DNA of 64,000 bases from Nomia melanderi (Eukaryota; Arthropoda; Insecta; Hymenoptera; Halictidae): positions 1,548,001 through 1,612,000 of the forward strand of contig NC_135010.1 in the NCBI RefSeq assembly GCF_051020985.1. Direction: 5' to 3'. Made by a program: the position numbers and the translations under genes. Under the pieces are notes generated by a model. It was not told the DNA's origin, ran no database searches, and was given only the letters and a program-made list of their open reading frames with translations. Shown here in pieces: positions 12,001-24,880 of this stretch (position 1 is its first letter; every line of letters starts with the position of its first letter).

Positions 12001-13305
12001 GGACGAAATTAACGCAGCTGGTCGTTTAAAGGGTAAGTTAGTAAATGAATAATAAAATATTTCAGCACTGCTATAATAGGGTTCTACAGTTGCCTAAAGG
12101 GAAACGAAAAAATATTGATATGTTTTCACATGTATTATTAGGATTTCAACAAATTTATATAACTTTTTTTACTATATACATTCCTCCTTATTAATTTTCT
12201 ACTATCTAATATTTTTAAATGGCCAGAAAAGGGTAATAACAGTCACGAATCAAGAACAGAATTTAGTAATATACTTTAATGATTTATTTATCACAATCAT
12301 TTATTTACACCATAATCACATTACAAATATTCTCTAAACGGAATTTGTATCAAAACGTATACATAAATAATTTTATTTGTTTCTCGTCCTGTTCGTCACA
12401 TTGCATATCAAGAGAATTTTTCTAAAGCTATTACTACATATAATGTCTATAATTAAAACCAAAACCACTTATATTGCTGTCACAAGTATTTGAAATTATT
12501 TTATAAAACTCTGAGGGCCATTTATGTCACTGTCCTATCATATAGTTATATTTCCATGCAAAACCTTCATTAAAAAGCAAGCTATTTCGATGAAAGAAAC
12601 ATAAAGACATCAAAGTAAAAATTTCAACAGAATATAAATTAATAATTACAATTTCACCAATAACTACATCAACTTCAAATATCTAACGGCTTGGACAATT
12701 TTTTGTATAATTTCTATTAAAAAATTCATTTTTTCTTTTGATCACATACCGTGCATGGCTCAAAAGTTGACGTGCCGGACGGCACAGAAACAAGGGACGT
12801 TCACTGCGTGCTTTGTGTCACATGACGGAATTAATATGTGTAACCGTTTCGACAAATCACACGCCAGAGGCGAAAATGCGTGAGGCAATAGGCGGACCTT
12901 ATATGACCGTCGTTATATGAAACACTATACGTTATGTGTTATGTCACTAAAAACAGAAAGAAGATGCAAGTAAAGAATTCAATAAAACTGACAAAATGCG
13001 AAAAGGAAAAATAAAAAAAAAAGTAAAACAAGGTCAAGAAACTGTTCGCTAATCTGTCACTAAAGAAACGACATGTACAATTTTTCTTAAGAAGTAGTGA
13101 CGAGGATTGGATTCAATATTTTAAATAACATGAATAAGCTCATGAAGCTTTAGTCAATATATCCGAGCATTTAATTAGTTGTATTTACGGAAAATGTCGA
13201 TTATTTTAAACTGACCGGCGCTAAGGGTCATTTTTTGTTTCATGAAGATTATAGATGCAAGTTCATTGAAGATTTTTTATATATAAAATTATATGTAAAA
13301 TTGTT
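9003..13305. other. AT-rich spacer, no gene seen
   Basis: More than 4 kb of very AT-rich DNA with stops in all frames. A short ACATTT-rich stretch lies at about 10776-10840. A small, more CpG-rich patch at about 12760-12910 could be regulatory. Nothing else can be supported. Confidence 0.5.
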
Positions 13306-13659
13306 CAAAGTTTCCGGGTGTAAGCCGTATCCATTAGGAATTGTTTCCCGACATTATTTTTCTGAGAAACACTGAAAATTTGTAAACATCCCAACAATTA
13401 CAATAGAGACTCTGGTTACCCACTTGGCCCAATTTGAACCACCTTCCTACCATCTTTTAATTGATCAACTAACCAATTAAAACACCGGATTGGTTATCAT
13501 ACATCCATAACTCCGAGCAAGGTATGCTTAAACAGGAAGCACTGATTCTGGATAACCAGTATCAGTGAGTCCTGAAACCCTCTGATGGTGCCAGCTGCAA
13601 TGCTAGCGAAACGTCGGAAAACAATTCCTAATGGACCCGGCTTATATCCGGGAACTTTG
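13306..13659. mobile_element. Inverted-repeat element, Penelope-like end suspected
   Basis: Left arm 13306-13352 and right arm 13613-13659 are inverted copies of about 47 bp (CATTAGGAATTGTTT against AAACAATTCCTAATG). A diverged third copy of the right-arm sequence is at about 13862-13905 (CTAATGGACACGGCTTAC). Just inside the right arm is CTGATGG, a 6 bp stem, then GAAACGTC, which resembles a hammerhead ribozyme core of the kind known in Penelope-like retroelements. No reverse transcriptase is present. The Penelope assignment is tentative. Confidence 0.4.
13582..13615 (+). ncRNA. Hammerhead-ribozyme-like core (degenerate)
   Basis: CTGATGG (13582-13588) is followed by stem GCCAGC, loop TGCAAT, stem GCTAGC, then GAAAC (13608-13612). 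Canonical hammerheads have CUGANGA, stem II, GAAA. One core position differs and stem II has one mismatch. Stems I and III were not resolved, so activity is doubtful. Confidence 0.3.
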
Positions 13660-14950
13660 ACTACGTCTCACATTATTTACTTATTTAAATATAAATGAAT
13701 TATGTATTTATAATTCATAAATAACCTACAATTATTACATCTTGCAATCGTTTCTGCGTGCTCGTCACATACAGGCTTGTTACAATTTTAGCAACATTCA
13801 CGTGTTATTCTGTATGTTTCTGTAAAATCAGCTACACATACGTATGTATGTAACAGGATCCTGTTACTTTCTAATGGACACGGCTTACACCCGGAATCTT
13901 TGAACACTTCTCATAGTATTTCTGGCCATGAAAGCCTCGTACAAATCGTATAAATATGTAAATTTTGACTATTTCATTTATTTTACTATAATGTTCAAGG
14001 TTTCTAGAGGAAATCTCCCTATACGTGATTCTATCATGTCACGATACTGTACATGAATTGTACACGTTAACCTTATGTCAACCCTTGGTACAGACAACCA
14101 ATTCAGAGATTCGGCAGAAGCTGGGTTAGATTAGGTTTTATATATTTTACACGCGCTATTTTGTTTATTAAGAATTCTATACACAGTGATACATCCCAAA
14201 CTAATGTAAAATATGTAATGCAAAATGACTATCAACGCGTGACAAAGGGTGACAAAAGTCAATATTAATTGAAAACTTACTTTCTTTGGTGAATCACAGA
14301 ATAAAATTCAAATACTAACAACTTTTGTTTCATTCACTACAACGGTGGGCACCATGTAAACCGTTAGGCCATGATCTTTGAAGATGACTCCCTTTAACAA
14401 TGTGTAACTTCTAAACTTTTACCTATTTTGACGTCAAAAACATTCATAATATGATTCAAATATTAATAACTATGTTTGTAAGGAATCAACAAGAATGAGC
14501 GTTCAGATTTTTCAAAAAGAATTCCCAAATCAAGTTTAAAAACTGTCGTTGCAAATGAAAATACTCCCTTAATTATAACTTTCAACCCACGTAGCTGCAT
14601 AATTAAGCTACAAGTAGCGGCAGCTACATTTAGATTTGGCAATTGTAATAATAAATGCAGAAATTCATCCAACAAGAAAGAATTGATTTCAAATAGATCC
14701 CAAAAAATTTATTTAACAATATGCAAATTATAACCTGCATTTAATATGTACCCGTTATTTAAACAATTCTTTCACCATTGTAATACTTGTAAGCTGTATT
14801 TTCAATTTCTGACGGATGCGAAAATGACTTTCAAGATTTGAATAATTTGTAAATACTTCCATTTCTTCGGTCATAAATAAGATTAAATAAAAAAAAGATG
14901 TATCAGTTATACGTATTAGATTATTATAAATCGAATTACATAAAAATTTT
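13660..14950. other. AT-rich spacer, no gene seen
   Basis: Contains the third copy of the inverted-repeat end at about 13862-13905. Otherwise it is featureless; the minus-strand ORF at 14463-14675 has no motif. Confidence 0.45.
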
Positions 14951-14954
14951 CAAT

Positions 14955-15178
14955 TTTAAAAACTATTCTTTTTGCGAGAACGCGAAATGGTACTAATTTT
15001 TTCAACAATAAATTTTTTTTTCAAATAAACGTGTAATTCTTCTTCGTTTCGCTGTAGTTTTTCGTTAGGACATATTATAAACTCATTTGCCCTGCGTTGG
15101 ACAAGTATATACTTTATCGTTTGATTTTTTTGCGCGCGCAATGAGAAGTTTTTTTAACTAAATTCCACAGTTAACTAG
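14955..15178 (+). mobile_element. MITE, CCAGTTAACTG family (left end decayed)
   Basis: The right end AAATTCCACAGTTAACTAG is directly followed by TTAA (15179-15182). The inside matches the family: TTCAACAATAAAT, TTTTTCGTTAGGA and a GCGCGCGCAATGAGAAG block. The left boundary is diverged and approximate. Confidence 0.6.
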
Positions 15179-15182
15179 TTAA

Positions 15183-15410
15183 CACTATTTCCGAAGGTGT
15201 CAAGAGACACCTATTGAAATGTTAAGTTAGAATTATTTTTCAAATTTAGTCGTATATTCTAAATTGAGTTTTCGACTTTCCCAATAACAATTATAAAATT
15301 AACTATAGGAAATGTCCAAAATTCAACTGAGGAGAAATGATTAAGTTGAAAAAATAATTTTAAGTGAAAATTTTAAAAAGTGTCTTGTAACACTTTCGGT
15401 AGAAATAATG
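15183..15410. mobile_element. TTAA MITE (CACTATTTCCGAAGGTG type)
   Basis: It shares the TTAA at 15179-15182 with the preceding element. The left end CACTATTTCCGAAGGTGTC and the right end GTAACACTTTCGGTAGAAA are imperfect inverted repeats that also include the inner block AAGAGACAC / GTGTCTTG. The right TTAA is not recognisable. Confidence 0.5.
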
Positions 15411-17172
15411 TCCAAAAATTAATGTTCACATGCGATTCCTACAAATGTTGATCGTACAATGCTGTCATTAGCTACACAGTTCGTTCCGAAGATCAAGAAA
15501 CTGAACACACACAAATCCATTGACAAACTTCGTCGAACTTGCTCCTTAACGACTAAATAGTGAAGAAGAGCGCGAAAATTCCATTACGGATACCGAATTG
15601 TTTGCAGAGCCCAGCAGTCGAAGGCCAGTCGAGAAGCAAGCAAAATCCTGATTGTGCCCCAATTGCCGGTAACTTCCGCTTTCGGGCCGACTCATCGACT
15701 CTGTTGACGCCAGGCAAATATTTTGCTCCTCACCGTGAAATGACAAACGACGGAGTAGCGTTCCTGATGTCATTTGCGAAATAAGAAAACTAAAAGGTGA
15801 ATTTTCCTCGAAATCAATCCTTTCTCAGGAAAGTCGTGCCAGATAAAAAAGCTCGACCTGCATTCCAGCCAGGCATTACGGTACGGTGAATTTGAAAAGA
15901 CTCGTTTAAATAATTGCAACGATGCAGGGATCCTATTACGACTTCGTTCCTACTTATGACGAGCGTTGTTACGTGAAGCGCCACTGTTCCAATTAAGACT
16001 CATGGTAATGAAGCTACTTTTAACGAAGCTGATCAATCATTGTGCATTTCTCAGTTACCTTACTTCACTTAATTTGGCTATTTATTTTATTTCAGTTGAT
16101 ATGAACCAAGGCGAAGAAATATTTTCATTGCAACAGACTTTCTTAGATAATTCGAATCAGCACATTTTTTAATAAAACTGTAAATTCAAATATAAGATAA
16201 TAGAGAATTTAATGCAATTGAATGAAGATTATATTTAGAATCCAATCAAATCTTTGATACGATATGTTTTACTTAAAACTTGTCGGCGAAAATATGAATT
16301 TGGAATTTCATCTATAATTTAACTGTTGTTGATAAACTGTAGGGTCAATGCAATTTGAATGATATGTGTGCACAACATAGAATAAAGCAGAATAGAAATC
16401 ATGATGAAACTTAAAATATTTTTTATTTCAGTTTCAACTCCTTGAAAGATATAAATGTTTGCTTGTTGCTTATATTTATAAATAAAACTATGAAATCGTA
16501 AATTAACCAAATACCTCTGATTTAATAGTTAATAATGACGCTAGGGAACTTATACATTTTTATAATAATTTATGTATAACTTAAAATATTCGGAACTTCC
16601 TCCTCAATTTTAAAAGCATATTCGACTTTTCAACATTCATTGCGACGGAAAATACATTAGACGTTTCTGATATTGCAAAGATTACAGATGAAAAATTATT
16701 TCAAAAAGATTATATAAGTCCTCCATACATTTCTTACGTAAAAATGTACTAAAACAAAGCTAAAACATTAAGACACGTCACTGTGAAATTATTACAGTAG
16801 ATATGTATGCATATGCTATTATCTTTATTACGCACATCACTTATCTCCTACCTTTTAAATATAATGCTAATAGGTTGTCGAATAATTAAAATCAAATCAC
16901 GAAAGCAACAATTTCATGAAATAATTAATAATAAAATCAAAAATACCTAGCATCACAATAATCTAATGCAGACAATAAGCACAAATGGTGCAAGCTTCGA
17001 ATAATAACGACAGAGAAAATTAACATTTTCAAAACTCAATAAGGTCCACCTTATAAAAAAATAGCTTTAATAAGACAACAAAGTAAAAATAACAACAGTA
17101 ATCACAATAACATGTGATCAGAATATGAAAATCTGGGGTGTCCCAAAAACAAATCACGCGTTGCAGAACACG
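15411..17172. other. Spacer with a CpG-richer patch
   Basis: The 15540-15790 stretch is less AT-rich and open on both strands (15560-15784 plus and 15546-15773 minus). Neither translation shows a domain. The rest is AT-rich with no gene seen. Confidence 0.4.
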
Positions 17173-17176
17173 TTAA

Positions 17177-17389
17177 CCAGTTAACTGCGTTTGACGAGTA
17201 TACACGTCATTTTAAAGCTTGAAATTATACCAATTCTTTCAACGATGAATTATTCATTTTTTCAGGCAGATATGCAATTATTCTTTGTTTTGCTTTGGTT
17301 TTTCATTAAAATATACCCTAGGCGCATTCATCCTGCATTTGACGCGTACACAGTTCATTTTTTCAACACTTAAATTCCAAAGTTAGTTT
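17177..17389 (+). mobile_element. MITE, CCAGTTAACTG family
   Basis: The left end CCAGTTAACTGCGTTTGACG follows TTAA at 17173-17176. It shares TTAAAGCTTGAAAT and CATTAAAATATACC with the copy at 23655-23897. The right end (AAATTCCAAAGTTAG) is decayed. The 60-codon ORF inside is spurious. Confidence 0.7.
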
Positions 17390-19144
17390 AATAAATTTCT
17401 GCTTACATAAAGTACACGAATATGTAACTTTTAAAGACGTTAATTTACATCTTGAAATTTTTATTAAAAAAAAAGGCAGACCATGAGATAATTTGTCATG
17501 CTGAATACGTGATGTCACATGGTATATGTGATACGAGAAATTCTGTAGACTTACAATCTGGTTTCTTTATCGTATGACTCTGTGGAAAATCCGACTGATT
17601 TGTCCTCCCGTAATCCCCCTACTTCCAGGGTAATATATCGCGATGCAATGTTGCCATAAATTTTTTTGAGGGACTGTTCGAATAGATTGCTATCTTCCCC
17701 TTCGGATTACAGGAGCTTTGGGTTCCAAGAGTTTGATAAAAGATTGATCGAATACGCGTGTATGTAATTTTCTAAGTAAAAGAATTCTTCGGAAAAAGTT
17801 CAACTATCATTGTGCATTGCTCTGTCCTGTCTTTGGGACAAGTTTTTTGTTGCTTGTTCGATTTGTCAAGACTAAGCTAGCAGTTTCAATCTTACTTCCT
17901 TGGCAGATTCAACTCAAAACAAATGATATCAGCTAGTATCTGCGATTTTAATTTCTTGATTATCAACAAGAATGCGATTTTTATCTTTTCTTCAAATGAG
18001 ATAACAAGTATTATTCATGATATGAGCCGATGAAAACCATTCGACGTTTATACAAGTGATTAATCTTGGAAAAGTTGATTTGTTTGTAAAAAAAGAAAAA
18101 CAAAAACAACTTTGAAACAAGGAGAATTATCCCTTTAATATATCTTTCATTTCATTTTATTTTTTAAAAAGTACAGTGCAGTACAGTGTTTGTCACATAC
18201 CCGAACAGATTGAAAAATATTTAAAAAATTTTTGTTTTTCACTTGAAAAATACGGTCTAAAAAAAGTTTCGTGATAATCAATAATTGATATTAAAATAGA
18301 AAATTAATTTTTATTTCGAATTTTTTCTTATATATCTTAATTATAGTATACTGTCAGAACATGTAAAAAATATCAAAGAATTAGTCGACGCAAAACCATC
18401 AACAGAAGTTTTCATTTTGAAACAATGTTTTAGATAACAGAAAAATCAGTCAATTGCTTCAATTTAACGCCTTTTCGTCAAATATAAGTTGCAATAATTC
18501 GACTCACATTTATCACAGCATCAAACTTACGTAAAGAAAGAGATCCTAATCGTGCATCGAGGAAGATAACAATCTACGGATTAAAAGCATAATGAAATGA
18601 AGTCAACTGCGTCTCTAATTTTCATTATCAACGCTCGAAGCAGGTTGAATTCTTTTAAACGTTATATTAAATCGATTTTTATTTCAAAAGAATCATTCAC
18701 TCTGTGTGCCGTTTCTTGAAAACATTTTTAATTAATTTTATTGTCACGAAAAATGACATACATTTATAATAGTGCAATAACTTATGACATCAGAAAATAT
18801 ATTATTATTATAATTTTAAATCCTCACATCTTTTACATCTAAACATTTGAAACGAACAAAACTATTAATTACTACGCAACTGTAATTTTAATATTCGGAG
18901 ACAAATATAAAAAATACGAAAAGAATGGTTCCAACGAAAATTATATGGCACGAAGTGGAACAGACTTTTTCGAGTTTACTTCACTTTTCCATGACCTCAG
19001 TAAACCTTACAAAAGTCAACTTTAAACTTTTAAACGGAAACTTATAACCCTGTAGATGAAGGTTGACATTCCATTGCCACAAAACATATTATACTCATTA
19101 CGGAATGTAGTTATATACATTGGACTCAAGCTACGCATTTCTCA
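17390..19144. other. AT-rich spacer, no gene seen
   Basis: No coding frame, repeat boundary or RNA gene recognised. Confidence 0.5.
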
Positions 19145-19595
19145 CAAGGAAAGGTATCAAATCCAGGAATTCAAAAAATTATAAAACTTTATGTGTTACT
19201 ATAGTAAGTCGAATCTAATACATTGCAGTTTTATTCGTGCTGAATTTCACTTCGAAGTAGCTATAGATTATCTTGAGAACAGTAAGAGATAACAAAAGAA
19301 AGTTTCAACAAAAAATTCATTACTCTTTCACGTCTATAAAATTGCAAAATAAAATTTTTCAAAATTTTGAAAATAACAACTTCTTGAAAAATGTTATTTT
19401 ACAATGTTATAGGCGTGAAAGAACAATATATTTTTCGTTACAACTTTTTTGCTATCTCTTACCGTTCTCAAGATGTCCACGATCTAACGGTTTTCAAAGT
19501 AAAATTTGGCAAGAAAAAAATTGCTGTTTGACTTATTTTACTTACACACAACGTTTCATAATTTTTTTAATTTCCTGGTTCGATACGTTTCCTTG
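19145..19595. mobile_element. Foldback element, second copy
   Basis: A 451 bp relative of the element at 3901-4436. It starts CAAGGAAAGGTATC and ends GATACGTTTCCTTG. The trinucleotide TCA is present on both sides (19142-19144 and 19596-19598) and may be a target-site duplication, but the first copy shows none. The plus-strand ORFs at 19273-19733 start within it and are not genes. Confidence 0.7.
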
Positions 19596-19598
19596 TCA

Positions 19599-21757
19599 AT
19601 AAGTCTAAAATGCATAAATTCGTTACTTCTATACAAATTGGTTTCAAACCTTAATTCAATTAATGTTGAAAATCTTAATCGTCTAATTTGTACAGTAACT
19701 TATTTTCAATTATTGGTAATTAATTTCAATTAAGTACAGTAATTTAAACGACTTCGAAAAGTGTTATGATCAAAAACGTCACTTCAACAATGCTTACAAG
19801 GATATACAAGATGCAATAAAATTTCTTTATTTGCATTCGTCTGAAGGCGACTGATCACCAGAAAATTATTCTGGACAAAAAGATAAATATGTAGAATTCA
19901 AGTATTTCGTTTGAAACCTTGTTTTCGAGAAAATCCAGTTTGCAAATTTGTCGAGCGCACCTGTATTTGGTTACCTGGCGACAGAATATGTTTAAAATTA
20001 ATGTTTTCGAAAACGGGGCCTCAAATCAAAACATTATTCTAAATTTTTTACTTACTTTCGCGCATATAATAACTCCGTGTCTTAACTAACAATAAGTGCA
20101 CGTGTACGTAACAAATATTCTCGATTAACTTTCTTAAGGACAAAGACTCAAACGACAACTTGTATTCTATATTTTCGCGGTTAAATCAAAACATCCTGTA
20201 GACTAAAAAATATAATTTCTCACTTAAATAATTAAAATTGACTTTCAAAAAGTCAAAAAGGTTCTTCAAAGAAATCACGAGGTCAAAGGAACGTAAATAC
20301 AATCTTACCCTCTTGATAAATTAATGAATGAAAATTTCGGATCTTGTTACATCAAAATGTTTAAAATCGATATTTTCATGCATCGCTTTCATGCAGAAAG
20401 AATATTTCCCTTCTCCATTAAATTCCCATTGCATATCGACCAAATTATATGTAATCACTGAATGGAATACGGTCCTTTAAAAAATGGAATAAATAATATT
20501 CATACATTATCCTTGGAATCACGCAATTCACGCAACATACACCGAGTTTCTTGTGGGGACACTTGTAAACCATAAAATGATATATTGTCACGGAAACTTT
20601 TATGATCAATTGATATTTCGAACACATTTTCAAGGTTACTGTCGTAAAAGTGCTATACCCTATAGTTCTGTGTTAAACGATAGGTCGATTATTCAGCTTC
20701 AAAATGCAGGAAAGCATGCCGCGTTATCTCTCGACGAAAATTCCATGGTGCCACAACTGGATCAGAAGTGGCTGTGAATATCAATGGGTTAAGTTGGACA
20801 CGGTCTGCGTATCGCAACAGAAAAAGTTAGAGGCCGAGCACATTATCACCGTCTTTGCTCTCCGCGAGGATTACGTCATTTCCAGATTCCATAAAGTAAT
20901 TACCATGCAAAGTGTCGTTATCTTCTCGATTTGAATACGCATTGATACACAGTTACACACCATCAATTTTCCTCGCGCGGAAACGGCTACTATATTCCGT
21001 GCCATTCTATTTAACGCGGTGTAAGATTAAGACATTATTTAAAGCGTTAAAACCCTTCGTAATTGAAATGGTATGTGGTTTCTGCCTTCGAACACTTTTA
21101 TCGATATCTCTCTTCAGTGTACGACACATTTATCATGGTCACGCGTTATGACAGATAGATTGTAATAACTAGGCTGCAGATCATTATGCAAATTGCAATT
21201 TTTAGGAATATAATTAGAAAATCAGAATTACAATCAACATTCATAGATTTCGCGTACTTGTCGGTCGTGTGCATTTTGTATAATTTTGCACCTTTCAATT
21301 TCGTATATATGTATAAAAATCCATTGTCATATAATAACGTACATGACACTAAAAAAACGTTCCGAATATTGTAATGTCCAATGTTATTATACAATTTTCT
21401 ATTATATCCACTTTCACGTGAATTTGCGAAAGATTTTTTGTTTGAAACTAACTCAAGGGAGACGTCTAAACGATATTAAAAAGTAGTTCTTGAAAAGTTT
21501 ATAAGAGGAAAATGAGAAATTCATCGTTTATCCGCTTTGGCAGTACAAGTATACTGTTATTGGATAATCTAGTTTATCATTGTATAAAAACTGTTATGTA
21601 AGATCATGTTCTGAGTTTAATGAATGTAATATAGTAATCATAGTTCCAATGTAAACAGATTATATCAGTGTTGTCAGCTTGTTCTAGAAGCAAGTCAATT
21701 ACTACTACTTTCATGATTTGTATTTTCCTTTTCATTTTCATGACGTTAACGTTGTAT
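19599..21757. other. Spacer, short ORFs only
   Basis: A less AT-rich stretch at about 20690-21140 carries several overlapping 60-80 codon ORFs on the plus strand. Their translations show no domain, signal peptide or repeat, and no splice context was convincing. It could be a diverged exon or a regulatory region. The remainder is AT-rich. Confidence 0.4.
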
Positions 21758-21761
21758 TCAA

Positions 21762-22000
21762 CACTTTAACTGTCAAGTAAACACTCGTCAGAACTACTAT
21801 GCAATCGAAACAGTTTTCTTAATAAAGCAGAAACTAAAAAATTAAGATTCATCGTAACGATTGCTCTACAATATTTCTTACATCTCATACATCCAATCAA
21901 ATTTAGTTCGATCGATGTATCACAAAGAAAATTAACGTTTAAGTTTATGTAAAAAGTGGTGTCATCCGAATTTAGGTGATGTGGCAGTCAGAATATGAAA
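21762..22000. mobile_element. TTAA-type MITE (CACTTTGACTG family)
   Basis: The left end CACTTTAACTGTCAAGT and the right end GTGGCAGTCAGAATATG are diverged. The inside aligns along its length with 33990-34223, including TTAATAAAGC and TTCGATCGATGTATCAC. Its TTAA flanks are eroded. Confidence 0.65.
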
Positions 22001-22480
22001 CAGTACTGTATATTCAAGGAATAATATCATAAATTATGTATTCATGCTTCTTAAAAATATTTATAACCTTTGGATTACTTCAATTTCTAACTCCTTATAC
22101 CTTCTACACATTTTTCATGATTCCGTGAATATTTTCAAAATCATTACTATAGAAAAAAATTGCTAGAGACTTCTATCTATCCCCCATAAACACGTGCAGC
22201 CTTAAAAGTACCAAAATATTGGTTTATCGAAGTTCTTCCAAAATACAGTGAAATCGTCGTCATTTCCAACTTAACCTAACGCCATTACTCAATCCCCAAC
22301 GCAAGCAGTGCTAACGACAAAAAAGAGAAAAAAGTACAAAGAATATCGCCATGACAAACAGGAAAGTTCACCAAGTGCATAGAACGCTGGAGTTCGTAAT
22401 TCGCCGACAGATCCTCGGCAGTAAAGTACCCAGCAAACTCGTTCGTTTCGACGCGAAACTTAAATAAGCATTAAAAGCGA
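22001..22480. other. AT-rich spacer, no gene seen
   Basis: Transition from AT-rich DNA to the CpG island that follows. No feature can be supported. Confidence 0.45.
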
Positions 22481-23640
22481 GTATCGAAACGCACGTCGCA
22501 GCTAATCTGGTTGGGCTGATTCGGTGACACAAGTAGTAGTAGAGGGGAGCCGGTTATCCAAAAGGGATTACGGGTTTTCGCGGTACCTACTAGTAACCTG
22601 TCGGGTTATTACGCTATTACAAGCAAGGGGACCATTAATGGGGCCCATGCTGTGCACGAAGCGGTCACGTAACGCACGCATGCAGCCGAAGTCCGCTCTC
22701 GTGTGCGCACACGACGCACCACTCCGTGCAGAAACGCGACGAGACGAGACACGACGCGTAACGCGCGCCTCGAGCGTTTATTGGGCGCAAGGTAGTGTAG
22801 CCAGAACGGGGAAATTGAGGGGAACGCGGTTTACCCTCTCCCTGGCGTCAACGGTGCGTTCTGCGGAGGTTGCGGAGGTTGTTGGAGGACGTCCGCTGAT
22901 GAAGAGTGGGGTAGTGGAGAGGGTAAGACGGAATAGGGGAGACGCAACCGCCCGGTTGCATTCTGACTCGTCGCGAGGCGAGGTGGCCGACTGTGTCCGT
23001 CACCGCCACCGTCGGCGCTGCGCGGAAAAAACGGTTACACGAAATACAATACTTCGGTACGTGACATTCGAGCGGGTTACTGTATTTCCACCGGGTCGCC
23101 GCGCGCCGATGCCGATACGACTTCGTTCCTACCGAACGCGCGCGGAACTTTTCCATCGGCCGTGCCACGGTGCGTGCCGCGACGGCGACGCTGACTCTTC
23201 GCTTTCCTTCTCTAGTAGAGAAACGCGTCTACGCACGCGCGCGCGCGCGCACGCGGACGGCTCGTCCCGTTCCTCCAACAGGCGGATTTGATTTATTACT
23301 CGCACGATTGCACCGACTTATTGATAACGGAGAGCCGTGACAACCGTATTGCGTGACGCACGGTTCGTTCATGCTTTTTATCTAACCCAGACCCGTGTCC
23401 CGTGTCTCGACGAAGGATTTCCCCGAGTTCCTTCGATCGGTCGGCGTTAAGGAATACAGTCCGCGTTCGCGACTCATTCCACTGACCCGACGGGATTTTT
23501 CGCCCTCTGCCGAGAGGAAATTTGAGGAAACGATCGTCGCGAGATAAGCGCGTCCCGTCTGAAAAATGTGTTTTATCCGAGAGCCACTTCCTGCTGTACG
23601 GGGTGTCGAGGAAATAGCTGGCCAAGCTTCGGTGTCGCGT
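22480..23640. promoter_or_regulatory. CpG island, candidate promoter or 5' UTR
   Basis: About 1.1 kb of G+C- and CpG-rich DNA in AT-rich surroundings, with an alternating purine-pyrimidine CG run at about 23232-23256. Long frames on both strands (22524-23291 plus, 23296-23723 minus) are arginine-rich, overlap each other and show no domain, as expected from stop-poor DNA. A promoter with a 5' UTR is the best guess. Transcription direction was not determined. Confidence 0.4.
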
Positions 23641-23654
23641 TCTACAGTGTTTAA

Positions 23655-23897
23655 CCAGTTAATTGCGTTTGTCGAGTATACACGTCGTCTTAAAGCTTGA
23701 AATGATACTAATTCTTTCAACAATAAATTCTTGATTTTTTCAAATAAACATGTTATTCTTTTTCGTTTTGTTTTGGTTTTTTATTAAAATATACCGTAGA
23801 TGCATTCATCCTCTTTTTGAAGAGTATAAACTTCATTTTTTGATTTTATTGCGCGCAAAATGAGAAATTCTACAAACTAAATTCCATGGTTAACAGG
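23655..23897 (+). mobile_element. MITE, CCAGTTAACTG family, best full copy
   Basis: A 243 bp element after TTAA (23651-23654). The left end is CCAGTTAATTGCGTTTG and the right end is AAATTCCATGGTTAACAGG followed by TTCA. It serves as the reference copy for relatives at 3168, 14955, 17177, 24177, 42469, 48499 and 52942. Confidence 0.75.
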
Positions 23898-24176
23898 TTC
23901 ACTCTTTCATCCCTGAGTATGTATTTTGCGAACTACACAGTTGTAACTGACGAATTTTGTAAGGAAAAACCTACGGCTGCATAATAATATATACGCAAAG
24001 ATCCCCGTGTGGTATAATTTTCCTTTATGTTTAAGGCCGTTTCTACCTTTCCAGTCATTTAAAATGTTCGTAGCATCTATGTGTACCACTCGAGACGAAA
24101 AGTCAAATCGCGAATTTCAATTTATGCTTTTCATCTGAATAGGGTGCGACATCTCGTAATGTAATTTAATGATTAA

Positions 24177-24350
24177 TGTGTTAACTGTGGAATTTAATTT
24201 GAAAAATCCCTCATAATACTTGCAATGAAATCAATGAATGAAGTATATACTTGTCCACTGCAGACCAAATGCACCTATAATATATTCGAACAAAAAGCTG
24301 AAGCAAAACGAAGAAGGATTTCATGTTACAAAAATTCATTTTGAAATATA
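24177..24350 (-). mobile_element. MITE, CCAGTTAACTG family, partial
   Basis: The minus-orientation end GTTAACTGTGGAATTTAAT is followed by family-internal sequence (CAAATGCACCTATAATATATTC, shared with 48499-48719). The right part is diverged and the far boundary is approximate. Confidence 0.6.
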
Positions 24351-24633
24351 GTAATCTAAGAATTCTATGACCATTCTCTAATCATTCGGGACGAAAGGAT
24401 TAAGGAAAAAGAAAAATTAAATGAACGTGGCTCTTTAAGTTCTTTTCTTTTTGACATATAGATATTTCTCGATTTTGACAGAATATTGTGGAAATATTTA
24501 AAACACTTTTTAAAAATGAGTAAGAATGGTCCTTTGCGTTAATGCAGGATTCGACGTTTTGAAAACTGTCGGACATATTCGAAAGTTTCTGGTATGTTAC
24601 AATTTTCAGGTGAGGCTAGAATTCGAGTTTTAA

Positions 24634-24876
24634 CCCTTTACAGTCCGAAGTGCTCTTGGCTTTTCACTTTGAGGTCACGTCGACGTTAGTTCATTCAATT
24701 ACAACTTAATATGACGCTCTATTTATTTATTCAAGAATATTTGGGAATCATTGAAATGTTACCTTTAAATGGTACAATTGTGATAATACAAATAAATATA
24801 GAAAAAATTGTTGAAACAGGTAGAGGTTGTAATAAAATAGAATGTCGAGTCTGACTCAACATGGAACTGCTAAGGG
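24634..24876. mobile_element. TTAA MITE (CCCTTTACAGTCC type)
   Basis: A 243 bp element between TTAA at 24630-24633 and TTAA at 24877-24880. The ends are CCCTTTACAG and CTGCTAAGGG. The right TTAA is shared with the next element. A remnant of the same family may lie near 3478-3525. Confidence 0.7.
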
Positions 24877-24880
24877 TTAA

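Noticed and set aside
14110..14140. Telomere-like GGTTAGATTAGG
   Set aside because: Only two imperfect units, not an array.
19273..19733. Two overlapping plus-strand ORFs
   Set aside because: They fall in the foldback element at 19145-19595, whose other copies do not keep the frames.
20553..21486. Cluster of overlapping plus-strand ORFs
   Set aside because: Short, mutually overlapping frames, no domains, no convincing exon boundaries.
22524..23291. A 255-codon plus-strand ORF
   Set aside because: It lies in a CpG island where stop codons are rare, is arginine-rich, overlaps long frames on the other strand and shows no domain.
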